Origin: Rickettsiales bacterium
Lineage (GTDB): Bacteria; Pseudomonadota; Alphaproteobacteria; Rickettsiales; Deianiraeaceae
NCBI GenBank assembly: GCA_017477855.1
Contig: JAFUUN010000093.1
Coordinates: 1-27,070 of the forward strand
Direction: 5' to 3'
Length of the DNA: 27,070 bases
Below are positions 1 to 8,301 of the stretch, one piece after another; the stretch's first letter is position 1; every line of letters begins with the position of its first letter. A model generated the notes under the pieces. It saw nothing but the letters and a program-made list of their open reading frames with translations. It was not told the origin of the DNA and did not search any database. The translations under genes were made by a program, and so were the position numbers.

Positions 1-16
1 AGAGAGAGAGAGAGAG
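1..16. repeat. (AG)8 dinucleotide microsatellite
   Basis: Eight perfect AG units sit at the window edge. The reading frame of the following acyltransferase gene stays open through them as alternating Arg and Glu codons, so the tract could lie inside the 5' end of that gene or just upstream. A change of one unit would shift the frame, which is the usual arrangement of a phase-variable locus, but nothing here shows that it varies. Confidence 0.8.
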
Positions 17-18
17 TA

Positions 19-1038
19 GTGGCGAGGCCACAACAAGATAAAATCTACATCTTTGACTTTGTTCGTGCATTTGCGTGTTTGTATATTGTTATTATCCATT
101 TTTTAATGTTACTTCTTAGTAAACATTATTCTTGGCGTGATGTACATTCTGGTATTGGAATGGAGATGTTTTTCTTTACCACTGGTTTTTTAATTCCACT
201 TTCCATTGAAAGATGCAATTGGAAACAATTTGCAATAAAAAGATTTTTCAGATTGATGCCAGTGCTTTCATTGGCTGTTTTGGTTTATACAATTATCATA
301 AAACTTGGTCTTATCAATGGAAAAGCAAGAATTGAGGATATTATAACAAACATAACAATGACAACGGATATTTTTCACATAAAGTCAACACAAACATGCA
401 AACATCTATTTGTTAATGTATCTTGGTCAATGCAAGTTGAGTTAAAGTTTTATATTATTGCAGCGATAGCATTTTTCTTTGGAAAAACCATGAGAGAAAA
501 GTTTTTTCTTTTATTATCTTTATGTCTACTTTGTTATGTGTTTGCATTTTGTTTCAAATTGCCAAATGCATCTAAAGCATCTGGATATTGTTTTAAACTC
601 ATATCGTGTTGCTTACTTGGTTCAATATATTATTTTTATAGATATAAACATATTTCAAAAGTGGAATTTGCATTTTTTACAATGTGTTGTTTTTTTTTGA
701 TATATTTTGCAGTTCACCATTCACAACGACCATCTTATATTGTTGGATGTTTATTTGTTTTATTTTTAGTGCACTTTTTTACAAACAAAGGAAATAATAA
801 AGTTGTAAAATATCTTGCTAATTTGAGTTATAGTGTTTATTTATTTCATTTTTTATCTATATTTTATTTAAATAAACATTATCCAATACAAATTTCATCT
901 TTAAATGATATTATGATTTTGTTTGGTTATAGAATGTTATTATTTATACCAGTCTTTATTGCTTGCCACTTTATTTACTACTACATTGAAAAGCCAGCAT
1001 ATTATTTTGGGAGAAGGTTGGCGAGTAGAATAAAATGA
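19..1038 (+). CDS. Acyltransferase family 3 membrane protein (probable O-acyltransferase)
   Basis: This is probably an integral inner-membrane acyltransferase of the acyltransferase-3 family, whose members typically O-acetylate cell-surface polysaccharide or peptidoglycan. The family opening is visible: FDFVRAFACLYIVIIHF, with Arg16 and the conserved His27 in the first membrane helix. GMEMFFFTTGFLIP follows (about 47-60) and then an Arg-rich cytoplasmic turn, KRFFRLMPVL. About ten hydrophobic segments follow, and the C-terminus is basic (GRRLASRIK). The length, 339 aa, is normal for the family. The start is uncertain: GTG at 19 is the first standard start codon, but the frame is open through the AG repeat to the window edge, so the true start may lie upstream. 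The substrate cannot be read from the sequence. It is on the same strand as the next two orphan genes but about 100 bp away from them. Confidence 0.8.
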   Translation: MARPQQDKIYIFDFVRAFACLYIVIIHFLMLLLSKHYSWRDVHSGIGMEMFFFTTGFLIPLSIERCNWKQFAIKRFFRLMPVLSLAVLVYTIIIKLGLINGKARIEDIITNITMTTDIFHIKSTQTCKHLFVNVSWSMQVELKFYIIAAIAFFFGKTMREKFFLLLSLCLLCYVFAFCFKLPNASKASGYCFKLISCCLLGSIYYFYRYKHISKVEFAFFTMCCFFLIYFAVHHSQRPSYIVGCLFVLFLVHFFTNKGNNKVVKYLANLSYSVYLFHFLSIFYLNKHYPIQISSLNDIMILFGYRMLLFIPVFIACHFIYYYIEKPAYYFGRRLASRIK

Positions 1039-1145
1039 ATTGTTGTCACGCCACCCACCGCCTCACCCTCGCGGTTTGTATCCCTCCACACTGCGCAATA
1101 AAATTAATCCTTGCACTTTATTTTTACATTCAACAATAACCCCTT
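1039..1145. other. Intergenic gap with a C-rich patch
   Basis: The spacer between the acyltransferase and the next gene contains a C-rich stretch around 1048-1092 that stands out from the AT-rich surroundings. It does not match GC-rich repeats A or B elsewhere in the window. I see no clear hairpin-plus-T-run terminator or promoter in it. Confidence 0.4.
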
Positions 1146-2399
1146 ATGACAAAGAAAGCGGCTAATTTAAAGAAGTATATTTCTGCATTAGCAATCGGTT
1201 TTTTAACGTGCTGGTGCCTGTTTTATTCCAATTTTTCATGGCTGTACTCAGTTTTGTTGTCAAAGTTGTCATACCGCGGTATTACATATTTCGCGCTATT
1301 CCTGTTCTCATACATTGTCTGCGTCATATTTTACGACCTGTTCTCTGGCTTCATTGAAAAGGAACGCACCCACAAAATAGTGCATTTTTGCAAGTGGATT
1401 ATCACTTTTGCGCTCTTCGGAACGCTTTACGCAATCTGCGAGCACACGATCACCGACTGGAAAAACTCGGTCATCAACATCCTGAATTTGATGCTCTATA
1501 TCTTCGTTTGGTATAGCTTGTTGAAGGCATTCAAAGTGTGGACGAACTACGGCAAGTTCTACAAAATGCTGCTGAGTGGCAGAATTTGCAAATACAACAT
1601 CTACATTTTTATCCTATTCCTCATCGCCAACATCGTGCATTACAACTTCAACAACAAATACTACGAATTGGCCTCGGGACTGTTCCTTGTATCGCTTCTT
1701 TGCCTGTTCACGGTGTGTCTTTTTTTGTCATTTTTGTTCTACCATCACAAACCATTGAGGAAGAAAATTGAGGAATTCAGTCAAATCACAGAGGAGCGCA
1801 GACGCCGCCACGATACTCCAAAAGAGGTCTCAATTGCATACGACCAGATGTCATTGATTACACTTTTGTCAGTTGTCAGCAAGCGTGTGTTTGACATAAG
1901 TAAAGACGTTGACTTCCAGTTTATATTCAGCAAACTCTTCAAAATTTTCTGCTATTCCGTGTCTCTAATAACAACTTGCGTCTATACAAAACAGCTAAAA
2001 AAAATATCAAAAACGCTCGGTTGTGTTGCTTGCGTGATAGTTGTTTTGCTTGTTTGTGCGAACAGCCATGCAGCAAGAGAGATCATTGCAAATCCAAGTT
2101 TTAACCGTACAATAAATTTAATTATTGACTATGTCTTCTTGCCATTTGGAACAATCAAGGTCATAGTGCAAATTATCACCATTTTTGTAGCTAAAAGAGC
2201 CACTTCAATCAGTTCTGACTACTTCAAAATTGCTGCATTTTTCTCAATGGTGACAGCATTGAACCTAATTGCCAAAGGTAAATTTACAGACAACACAATC
2301 ACGATGTCGCTATACAAGTGTATACTCTATACATCTGTCATTTTCATCGTTGCGTTCTTTAATAAGATAGACAAAATCAATCAAAAGACTTGCTTTTAA
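1146..2399 (+). CDS. Orphan polytopic membrane protein
   Basis: I do not recognise this 417-aa protein. It is strongly hydrophobic with roughly ten predicted membrane spans (for example around residues 12-32, 45-68, 80-100, 150-168, 176-200, 289-307 and 390-408). A central charged loop, about residues 205-235, contains EERRRRHDTPKE and is probably cytoplasmic by the positive-inside rule. It starts at ATG 1146 and ends with TAA. No transporter signature, catalytic motif or signal-peptide cleavage site is apparent. The first half uses more G/C-ending codons than its neighbours. It may be co-transcribed with the next gene, which begins 41 bp downstream on the same strand. The coding call rests on length and consistent membrane-protein composition. 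Confidence 0.75.
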   Translation: MTKKAANLKKYISALAIGFLTCWCLFYSNFSWLYSVLLSKLSYRGITYFALFLFSYIVCVIFYDLFSGFIEKERTHKIVHFCKWIITFALFGTLYAICEHTITDWKNSVINILNLMLYIFVWYSLLKAFKVWTNYGKFYKMLLSGRICKYNIYIFILFLIANIVHYNFNNKYYELASGLFLVSLLCLFTVCLFLSFLFYHHKPLRKKIEEFSQITEERRRRHDTPKEVSIAYDQMSLITLLSVVSKRVFDISKDVDFQFIFSKLFKIFCYSVSLITTCVYTKQLKKISKTLGCVACVIVVLLVCANSHAAREIIANPSFNRTINLIIDYVFLPFGTIKVIVQIITIFVAKRATSISSDYFKIAAFFSMVTALNLIAKGKFTDNTITMSLYKCILYTSVIFIVAFFNKIDKINQKTCF

Positions 2400-2440
2400 T
2401 CTCAATTCTTGTATAAGATTATTGATAATATTGTTTTGCA

Positions 2441-3553
2441 ATGAATTCAGACGCATATACAAATAGCGTAGAAAATGTCATCAATTGTATATTAGACAAT
2501 ATACTGACATTTTATTTACATCACACAGATAATGGTAAACAAATGCTGAAATGCGTTGATGCATATACCAGAATGCTTGATAGTCATTTACGCGTTATTC
2601 CAAAAGAGAAACTGTTGGTGTTTCTTGAAAAAACGAATGAATATGTTATGAAACTTGCCACAACAATCAACGATATAGATCAGTTTACAAAAAAATTAGA
2701 CAAGAGTCTCGAAGAATTCAGGATGAAAACAACAGAAAAAATGCAATACTGCGCAACTTTACCTTATCGTTTAAAAAAATGGTGGTACACACATGATATA
2801 AACCCTTTTTCGGCAATTTTGCATGACCAGATTATGCCGTTTTTTATTCCATATAAAGAAACTCATGAATACAAAAGAATTAAAGCGCAGCAAGAAATAG
2901 ACAGAATAGAACAACGCAGAGATGTACATTTTGGTGACATTGAAGCAGAATGGTATGCAAAACGTTTTCCAAATGGTATACAAGAGCGCGATATTATTAA
3001 CAATTCAAATTCGGTAATTAGTTTGCTTGATAATAACATAAAGCAAGTAATAAGCTTTAATGTTTTTGATCATGAAAGTCTTCAAACATATCACATATGC
3101 ATAGCTACGCCCAAAAATGATAATTATAGCATTCTGGCCTATGTAGGTGATAATATTTATGATGAGAACAGACAGCTGAAACACAACTATAATCATGAAG
3201 GTAAATTAATCAATAAGTCAAAAGAACAGAGCAAAATGAATAAACTACAATTTGAAATGAGTAACATTATAGATGCAATTAATAATGAATTCTGCAAAAA
3301 TAACTTTGACATGAACAATATGTATGCAATTTTAGAAAAAGAATATCATCAACAATTACGAGTTGCAAACAAATATGATAACAATTCTGATATTGAAAAA
3401 AATATTTTTGTATTGCACGATACCATAAACATGACAACAAAAACAAATAATAATAAAATCTTAATCAAGAAGATGTTTGAGGATCCAGGCTTTGGATATT
3501 ATCCACTTAGTCTGGAAACAACAAAAGAAAAAATTGAAAAAATATTAAAATAA
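2441..3553 (+). CDS. Orphan soluble protein, helical N-terminus
   Basis: This 370-aa protein has no family I recognise. It begins at ATG 2441, shortly after the preceding membrane protein, and ends at a TAA. The first 100 residues look alpha-helical and amphipathic (KLATTINDIDQFTKKLDKSL). A KKWWYTHDINPFSAIL stretch follows near residue 110, then a charged helical region rich in Glu, Arg and Gln. The second half is Asn-rich and acidic. There is no signal peptide or membrane span. It contains no visible catalytic motif. The position directly after an orphan membrane protein suggests the two could act together, but that is only a guess from proximity. Confidence 0.7.
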   Translation: MNSDAYTNSVENVINCILDNILTFYLHHTDNGKQMLKCVDAYTRMLDSHLRVIPKEKLLVFLEKTNEYVMKLATTINDIDQFTKKLDKSLEEFRMKTTEKMQYCATLPYRLKKWWYTHDINPFSAILHDQIMPFFIPYKETHEYKRIKAQQEIDRIEQRRDVHFGDIEAEWYAKRFPNGIQERDIINNSNSVISLLDNNIKQVISFNVFDHESLQTYHICIATPKNDNYSILAYVGDNIYDENRQLKHNYNHEGKLINKSKEQSKMNKLQFEMSNIIDAINNEFCKNNFDMNNMYAILEKEYHQQLRVANKYDNNSDIEKNIFVLHDTINMTTKTNNNKILIKKMFEDPGFGYYPLSLETTKEKIEKILK

Positions 3554-3638
3554 TTTACTTTTTGGTTTTTATTTTTCACATAATACGCTGTTAAATTTTT
3601 GTATTGAGTTTTGATTACAGAAAATAAAGATGGCGCCA

Positions 3639-3711
3639 GCGCGGAGCGCGTTTGGCCGACGAGGAACGAGGCGCAGCCAAACGGCGAGGGCGTGGCCTCG
3701 GGCGGCGCAAC
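3639..3711 (+). repeat. GC-rich structured repeat A, copy 1
   Basis: A 73-bp GC-rich block sits in AT-rich intergenic DNA. It is identical, as far as I can align it by eye, to the reverse complement of 10986-11058. It contains GTTTGGC and GCCAAAC arms (about 3650-3682) and a CGAGG/CCTCG stem just after, so it could fold into two hairpins as RNA or single-stranded DNA. It lies between two genes on the same strand and is followed by A/T tracts. It is not a tRNA or any RNA family I recognise. Confidence 0.9.
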
Positions 3712-3812
3712 GTAAAAATTTTCAAAAAAAACAGAATCTTACAAAACAAAAAAGAATTTGATTGTTTTTTTTTTTTTTTGCTATCATTTCTTTTGGTTTT
3801 AAGATTCATTTT

Positions 3813-4403
3813 ATGATTAATAGTGGTAGTACGTCGACAAATATCGCTGGCACAATAAATAATTTTTCCAGAATGGTATCTGGATACACTAATAATGGTA
3901 CACTAACTAACAGTCTTAATATGTTGGATGGAATGGAAAAAGGCGCACATCTGATGGATGGTTATACTGTTCCAATGTTCTTGGCATCTTACTCTAAAAA
4001 ATTTATACAAGAAAAAGTCATTGGCAAAGCACCTCGTGATCCATTTTTAAAATATTTTACATGTATTTTGACGGAAAACGATTTAAAGACAACCGAATTG
4101 GGCAATTTAAAGACAACCGCCGAATTGGGCAAAGAAACGGCCTGTATAATAAAACTAAATGTAGCTCAAAGACCTGTATATGTGGGCGTGACGCAATATT
4201 TTTTAGATCATTATCTTGTTAAAAAAAATAAATTTAAAAAATTGGATGAATATTATAAAACACCCAGCAAAGATAACAAAGATCATTATAAAACACACAG
4301 TAAAGATAACAAAGATCAAGAATGCATTAAAAGCTGGTATATCGAGTATATCGAGGATGATAAGAAGTTTGGCAAAAAAAAATATACGATATTACACAAT
4401 TAG
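3813..4403 (+). CDS. Orphan protein, probably frameshifted at its 3' end
   Basis: I do not recognise this product. ATG 3813 is preferred over the upstream TTG at 3762, because the extra codons run through a long poly-T tract and give a Phe string. From ATG 3813 the frame encodes 196 aa. It has two internal duplications: LKTTELGN/LKTTAELGK, and an 11-residue unit, YKTPSKDNKDH then YKTHSKDNKDQ. The frame passes through nine A residues (4374-4382) and stops soon after, while the -1 frame stays open from there to 4711. The intact product may therefore be about 299 aa. The gene lies between GC-rich repeats A and B, which are almost adjacent in the other copy of the pair, so it looks inserted between them. 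Confidence 0.55.
   Translation: MINSGSTSTNIAGTINNFSRMVSGYTNNGTLTNSLNMLDGMEKGAHLMDGYTVPMFLASYSKKFIQEKVIGKAPRDPFLKYFTCILTENDLKTTELGNLKTTAELGKETACIIKLNVAQRPVYVGVTQYFLDHYLVKKNKFKKLDEYYKTPSKDNKDHYKTHSKDNKDQECIKSWYIEYIEDDKKFGKKKYTILHN
4254..4319 (+). repeat. 33-bp tandem duplication, two copies
   Basis: Two adjacent 33-bp units (4254-4286 and 4287-4319) encode YKTPSKDNKDH and YKTHSKDNKDQ. They differ at a few bases, keep the reading frame and look like a recent in-frame slippage duplication. Confidence 0.85.
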
Positions 4404-4711
4404 ATAACATTCCAACAGATGTTAAAAGTAACAGCTCACAATCTACCATTAAACCAGAAGACAATCGGTCAAATGTAAAAAATGTAATAGAAAGAAAGAT
4501 AATCTTATGGTTTTTATTTTTGCAAAAAACTATGTTGGAAAGACAATTAAATGAGGTAAAGACAAAATATAAGAACCTTCTAAATAGTTTTTGTGATTGC
4601 AACTTAATTTCTAAAGCAAAAGATTATATTTCGTCTTATACATATGTTTTGCCAGTTAATAAGATTGGTAGTATTGGATTAAGTGGTATAAATAGCGCAA
4701 TAAAAAAATAA
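4382..4711 (+). pseudogene. Continuation of the 3813 orphan gene in the -1 frame
   Basis: After the A9 tract the frame offset by -1 is open to the TAA at 4709-4711. It encodes about 109 residues, including NIYDITQLDNIPTDVKSN, KTMLERQLNEVKTKYKNLL and a C-terminus ending INSAIKK. It has no start codon until an ATG at 4520. That makes a separate gene unlikely and a continuation of the upstream frame more likely. One extra A in the tract, programmed -1 slippage on the A run, or polymerase slippage would all fuse the two parts. A sequencing error is also possible. If the fusion is never made, this is a decaying 3' end. Confidence 0.5.
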
Positions 4712-4795
4712 ATAGTTAACGTTGTTGTTAAATAACAGAAGAAAATTTGAAACTTTTGGTACAGTGCGATAAAAACTTTAAAATTTTGAAGTTTT

Positions 4796-4914
4796 TTCGC
4801 CAAAGCCCCTTCGCACGAAAAGCACTTTGCATCACTGGACGTGCGGGGCCTTTGGCATGCGCGGCCGCTGCCGACCGCCTCCGTCCTTGACAAGTCAAGG
4901 CCTGCGGCCGCGCA
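4796..4914 (+). repeat. GC-rich structured repeat B, copy 1
   Basis: A 119-bp GC-rich block lies upstream of glyS and matches the reverse complement of 10841-10959 with two mismatches by eye. It can form two strong stem-loops. In the first, GCCAAAG-CCCC and CGCACG on the left pair with CGTGCGGGGCCTTTGGC on the right (4799-4856). In the second, GCGCGGCCGC and GCGGCCGCGC arms (about 4859-4913) enclose the inverted pair CCTTGAC/GTCAAGG. It is not followed by a T-run, so it is not a standard intrinsic terminator. Confidence 0.9.
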
Positions 4915-4967
4915 AAAATGATAATTTTCAAAACTTGCAAATTAATAAATCACTAATCTGATGAAGC

Positions 4968-6803
4968 ATGTCAAATGCAATATTTGAGATTTTCAGCGAA
5001 GAACTCCCAGCAACACTGCAAAAAAAGATTGCAGTGGACTATAAACAGTTTGCAGAAAAAGAACTAAAAATACTTGGAATTACTGTCAAAAGTGAGAACA
5101 TTTTTGTTGGAATTACACTAAATCGTCTGGTTTTGAAGTTGGAAAATGCTAAAATCAGTCAGGAACAACTACTGAACTTCGTTGACAAAACATTGAAGGA
5201 TTTCTCAAAAGCTTTTCCACGCACAATGTGTTATCCGCAGCTTGAAGTCAGATGGCTGAGGCCAATTCGTGGACTGTTTGCATGCGTTGATAACCAAGTT
5301 TTGAGTGGAAAATTCTACGGCATTGAATTGACAAACGGTACATATATCAACAAGTTTGATTTTGTAAAATGCAGCGGTTTTGATGAGTATTTTAACATCC
5401 TCGCACGCGAGCAGATTGAAATTGATTATCAAAAAAGGTTTGAATTTGTCAAAAGTGAGATTGACAACTTTGCAAAAAAACAAGATCAGGAATACAGAAA
5501 CACAAAACTCATGGAGGAAATCGCTGGCATGAGTGAATACTGCACCAAGCCAATGGTTAGCACGCTTGACGCGCGGTTTAATGTCCTGCCATTTGAGCTG
5601 ATTGAGCTTGTTCTGCGCGAAAACCAAAGATATGTTGTATTCCGCCCGAACGACAAAAAAGAGATAAAATTCCTCATTTTCGGCGATAAAATCACTGCCG
5701 ACAAAGCCAAGCGAGACAGCATCGTTAGAGGACACAGGAAGGTCGTCAATGCGCGCTTGGATGACGCTTTATACTACTGGCAGATGGATGAAAAAGAACA
5801 AAAACGTTTCGGTAACATGGAAAAATATCAGGAATATCTAAAAGGACTTCTATTAAATAGGATATTTATTGATGATATAACGTGGAAAAGCTATCTGGAA
5901 GATCAAGTTTATGCAACGGATTGTTTTTGTCGTGATGATGGAATTGCAGAAGGAGTGAAAGATTTAATATACGGTACAAAATTAGATTTGGTTACACATG
6001 TTGTAGGTGAATTTCCAGAACTACAAGGTGTTATCGGTGGATATTATGATTTAATTTCAAATTATTGTTCGTCAACATATCCAAAATATTTATATTTTAA
6101 TCCATATAATATTGACACGGCACAATCTCGTGAAGACCTATTTTTTTGCATTATAGATAGAATAGTTTATATATGCTTAATGTATCAACAAGGCAAACAG
6201 CCAACTGGTAGCGGTGATAAGTATAAGGTAAAAACAAGAATGGACGAAGTTGTAAAGATTTTGTGCGAATATGGTGAAAATTATTTTTTAGAAATTGCAC
6301 TACAAAAAACTATCTATGAAATAATAGAAACAGTGACAGATAATTACGAAAAGTTGACGCAAGGATATGCTTATTTGTCAAAAGATAAAGATATTTTTGA
6401 ACTTTTTGTCAAAAGATACCAAAAATATATTGAGGATAGTTATAGAGATAAATATGAAAATATTAAAAAATTTTCTTCTGCATGTGGTTTAGTAGTGAAA
6501 AAAAATAAAGATATTATAAAAAGACAAAATTTGGAAAAAATCTTGTCCTTATTGAAAGATAAAGATTATATTACCGTAAGAAAGCGTATAAATGGCTATA
6601 CAAAAAATGTTGATTTTGTTGAAAATGAATTGGTGTTAAAAAGAGCAAAAGAAATCTACAAGAACGAAGACATTAAAACCATTGCAGAATTTTTAGATGA
6701 CCACAAAATAGATGGTGACAACTTGACAAAACAAGCGCTGAAATGGATTGATGTTGAATATTTTGAGCCGGACTTGCCTGCTGAATTCTTAGAAATTGTT
6801 TAG
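4968..6803 (+). CDS. glyS: Glycine--tRNA ligase beta subunit
   Basis: GlyS is the tRNA-binding and accessory subunit of the bacterial alpha2-beta2 glycyl-tRNA synthetase. The catalytic alpha subunit (glyQ) is not in this window. The N-terminus matches the family opening, with FEIFSEELPATLQKK at residues 6-20. Other recognisable blocks are EVRWLRPIRG, LVLRENQRYVVF, IVRGHRKVVNARLDDALYYW, LVTHVVGEFPELQGVIGGYY (about 340-360) and QQGKQPTGSGDKY (about 407). The protein is 611 aa, shorter than the roughly 690 aa common in this family, and the region after residue 360 is diverged. The fragment from about 5820 to 6650 is markedly more AT-rich than both ends. ATG 4968 is chosen by family alignment; no strong Shine-Dalgarno is visible. 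The stop overlaps the convergent murC stop by 4 bp. Confidence 0.93.
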   Translation: MSNAIFEIFSEELPATLQKKIAVDYKQFAEKELKILGITVKSENIFVGITLNRLVLKLENAKISQEQLLNFVDKTLKDFSKAFPRTMCYPQLEVRWLRPIRGLFACVDNQVLSGKFYGIELTNGTYINKFDFVKCSGFDEYFNILAREQIEIDYQKRFEFVKSEIDNFAKKQDQEYRNTKLMEEIAGMSEYCTKPMVSTLDARFNVLPFELIELVLRENQRYVVFRPNDKKEIKFLIFGDKITADKAKRDSIVRGHRKVVNARLDDALYYWQMDEKEQKRFGNMEKYQEYLKGLLLNRIFIDDITWKSYLEDQVYATDCFCRDDGIAEGVKDLIYGTKLDLVTHVVGEFPELQGVIGGYYDLISNYCSSTYPKYLYFNPYNIDTAQSREDLFFCIIDRIVYICLMYQQGKQPTGSGDKYKVKTRMDEVVKILCEYGENYFLEIALQKTIYEIIETVTDNYEKLTQGYAYLSKDKDIFELFVKRYQKYIEDSYRDKYENIKKFSSACGLVVKKNKDIIKRQNLEKILSLLKDKDYITVRKRINGYTKNVDFVENELVLKRAKEIYKNEDIKTIAEFLDDHKIDGDNLTKQALKWIDVEYFEPDLPAEFLEIV

Positions 6804-8242
6804 TTCAATTCCACCACCTCATGCGCCAACCTTGAACTTTTGCCTGCGCCCATGAAGATTGTGATGCTATTTTGTTTGTCTTTGGATAGGATGGCTTCAA
6901 TGGCGGCTCTGATTTCCTTTGCATTATCACTTGTGTGCACAACATCTTTACAAACTTTTTTCAGTTCGTTGAAAACATGCTCGTCATCAATGCCGGGAAT
7001 GGGCTCTTCGGAAGATGCATAAATTGGTATAACTATTACGTGATCGGCTTGAGAAAGTGCTTTGGTGAATAACTCTTTTCCATCGCGCCATCTTGTATAG
7101 CGGTGTGGTTCAAATACGATTGTGAAGTTTTTGCCAAGATTGTTGCACTCAATGTAGTGCTTGGTTGAGTTGATGGCGCATGCGATTTTCTGCGGGTTGT
7201 GCGCGTAGTCATCAACAATCAGCGAGTGCTGGATTTGCCCTAAAATAGTGAAGCGCTTTTGTATTCCATTGAAGTTTGCAAACGTTTTTACTGCTTCCGC
7301 AACTGATTGACCCGTCAGTGTGGCGACCCCGAGTGCAGCTAAAAGGTTCAACACATTGTGGTTGCCAAACATATTTGATAAAAAGATGTTTTTGTGCTCT
7401 TGTTTGGCGATGTTGTCAATGACATCAAATACAATCCCATCCTTCTTATGGATGATATTTTCGGCGTAAAAATCAGCATTTTTGTCAGTGATACTGTAAG
7501 TTATCAGTTTTTCTGCACATTCACTCTTCAACTTGTGGATTATGTCGGTGCCGATTTTACTGTCTTGGCAAATTACCGTTCCTGCTTTTTGAAGACCTTT
7601 GTGCGCGAATTCAATGAAGTATTTCTCCAATTTTTCATTGGTTTTATAGAACTCCATGTGCTCTGGATCAATATTGGTTATGACGGCTATATCAGCAGGC
7701 GCAACCGTGAATGTACCATCGCTTTCGTCTGCCTCCATGATAAAATATTTACCTTTTCCAACTTTGCAGTTTGTGTTGCATGAGTTCAAAACTCCGCCAA
7801 TCAACACGTTTGGCTGCAAATTTAGTCCATCCATCATGTGCCCGATGAGCCCTGTTGTTGTTGTTTTACCATGACTTCCGCAAACAATGATATTAAAATA
7901 ATGTCTCATCAGGATTGATACCATATCTCCACGCTTGATTAGTGGAATGCCCTTTTTTTTAGCCTCCAATGCCTCTGGATTTGTGTTTGTATTAACCGCG
8001 GAACTATAAATAAAAATGTCATTATCTACAATGTTCTGCGCATTATGACCGATAAAAATCTTAATACCATGTTGTACTAAATGTTTAGTGTTTTTGTTTT
8101 CAACTAAATCACTTCCAGACACTTTATATCCACATGACTGCGCCAACAACGCAAGACCACTCATGCCAATTCCACCGATACCACAGAAAAAAAGCGACGG
8201 TTTTTTCTTGTTATTCAATATCTCAATAATATTATCTACCAT
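6800..8242 (-). CDS. murC: UDP-N-acetylmuramate--L-alanine ligase
   Basis: MurC is the cytoplasmic Mur ligase that adds L-alanine to UDP-N-acetylmuramate using ATP, the first amino-acid step of peptidoglycan precursor synthesis. Diagnostic motifs are the N-terminal dinucleotide-like loop GIGGIGMSG, the ATP loop GSHGKTTTT, EADESDG, NIDPEHMEFY, GNHNVLNLLAA, DYAHNP and FEPHRYTR, in family order. From ATG 8242 the protein is 480 aa, normal for MurC. An upstream TTG at 8290 would add 16 hydrophobic residues that the family lacks, so ATG 8242 is preferred. It is convergent with glyS, and the two stop codons overlap. Its presence implies the cell makes peptidoglycan precursors, but the neighbours are not the usual mur cluster, so the local gene order has been rearranged. 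Confidence 0.96.
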   Translation of the reverse strand: MVDNIIEILNNKKKPSLFFCGIGGIGMSGLALLAQSCGYKVSGSDLVENKNTKHLVQHGIKIFIGHNAQNIVDNDIFIYSSAVNTNTNPEALEAKKKGIPLIKRGDMVSILMRHYFNIIVCGSHGKTTTTGLIGHMMDGLNLQPNVLIGGVLNSCNTNCKVGKGKYFIMEADESDGTFTVAPADIAVITNIDPEHMEFYKTNEKLEKYFIEFAHKGLQKAGTVICQDSKIGTDIIHKLKSECAEKLITYSITDKNADFYAENIIHKKDGIVFDVIDNIAKQEHKNIFLSNMFGNHNVLNLLAALGVATLTGQSVAEAVKTFANFNGIQKRFTILGQIQHSLIVDDYAHNPQKIACAINSTKHYIECNNLGKNFTIVFEPHRYTRWRDGKELFTKALSQADHVIVIPIYASSEEPIPGIDDEHVFNELKKVCKDVVHTSDNAKEIRAAIEAILSKDKQNSITIFMGAGKSSRLAHEVVELN

Positions 8243-8301
8243 ACTCAAAACAGCTAATTTGTAAAGGGAGAGTGCAAATGTAAAAGTCAATAAACAGAAA
8301 G

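Noticed and set aside
4796..4914. tRNA or rRNA fragment in the GC-rich blocks
   Set aside because: There is no T-loop GTTC-type motif, CCA end or cloverleaf, and the sequence matches no rRNA region I know. The hairpins and two inverted copies fit a dispersed repeat better.
5205..5749. Minus-strand open frames of 87-176 aa opposite glyS
   Set aside because: They lie opposite conserved glyS codons and have no family signature; they are antisense shadows.
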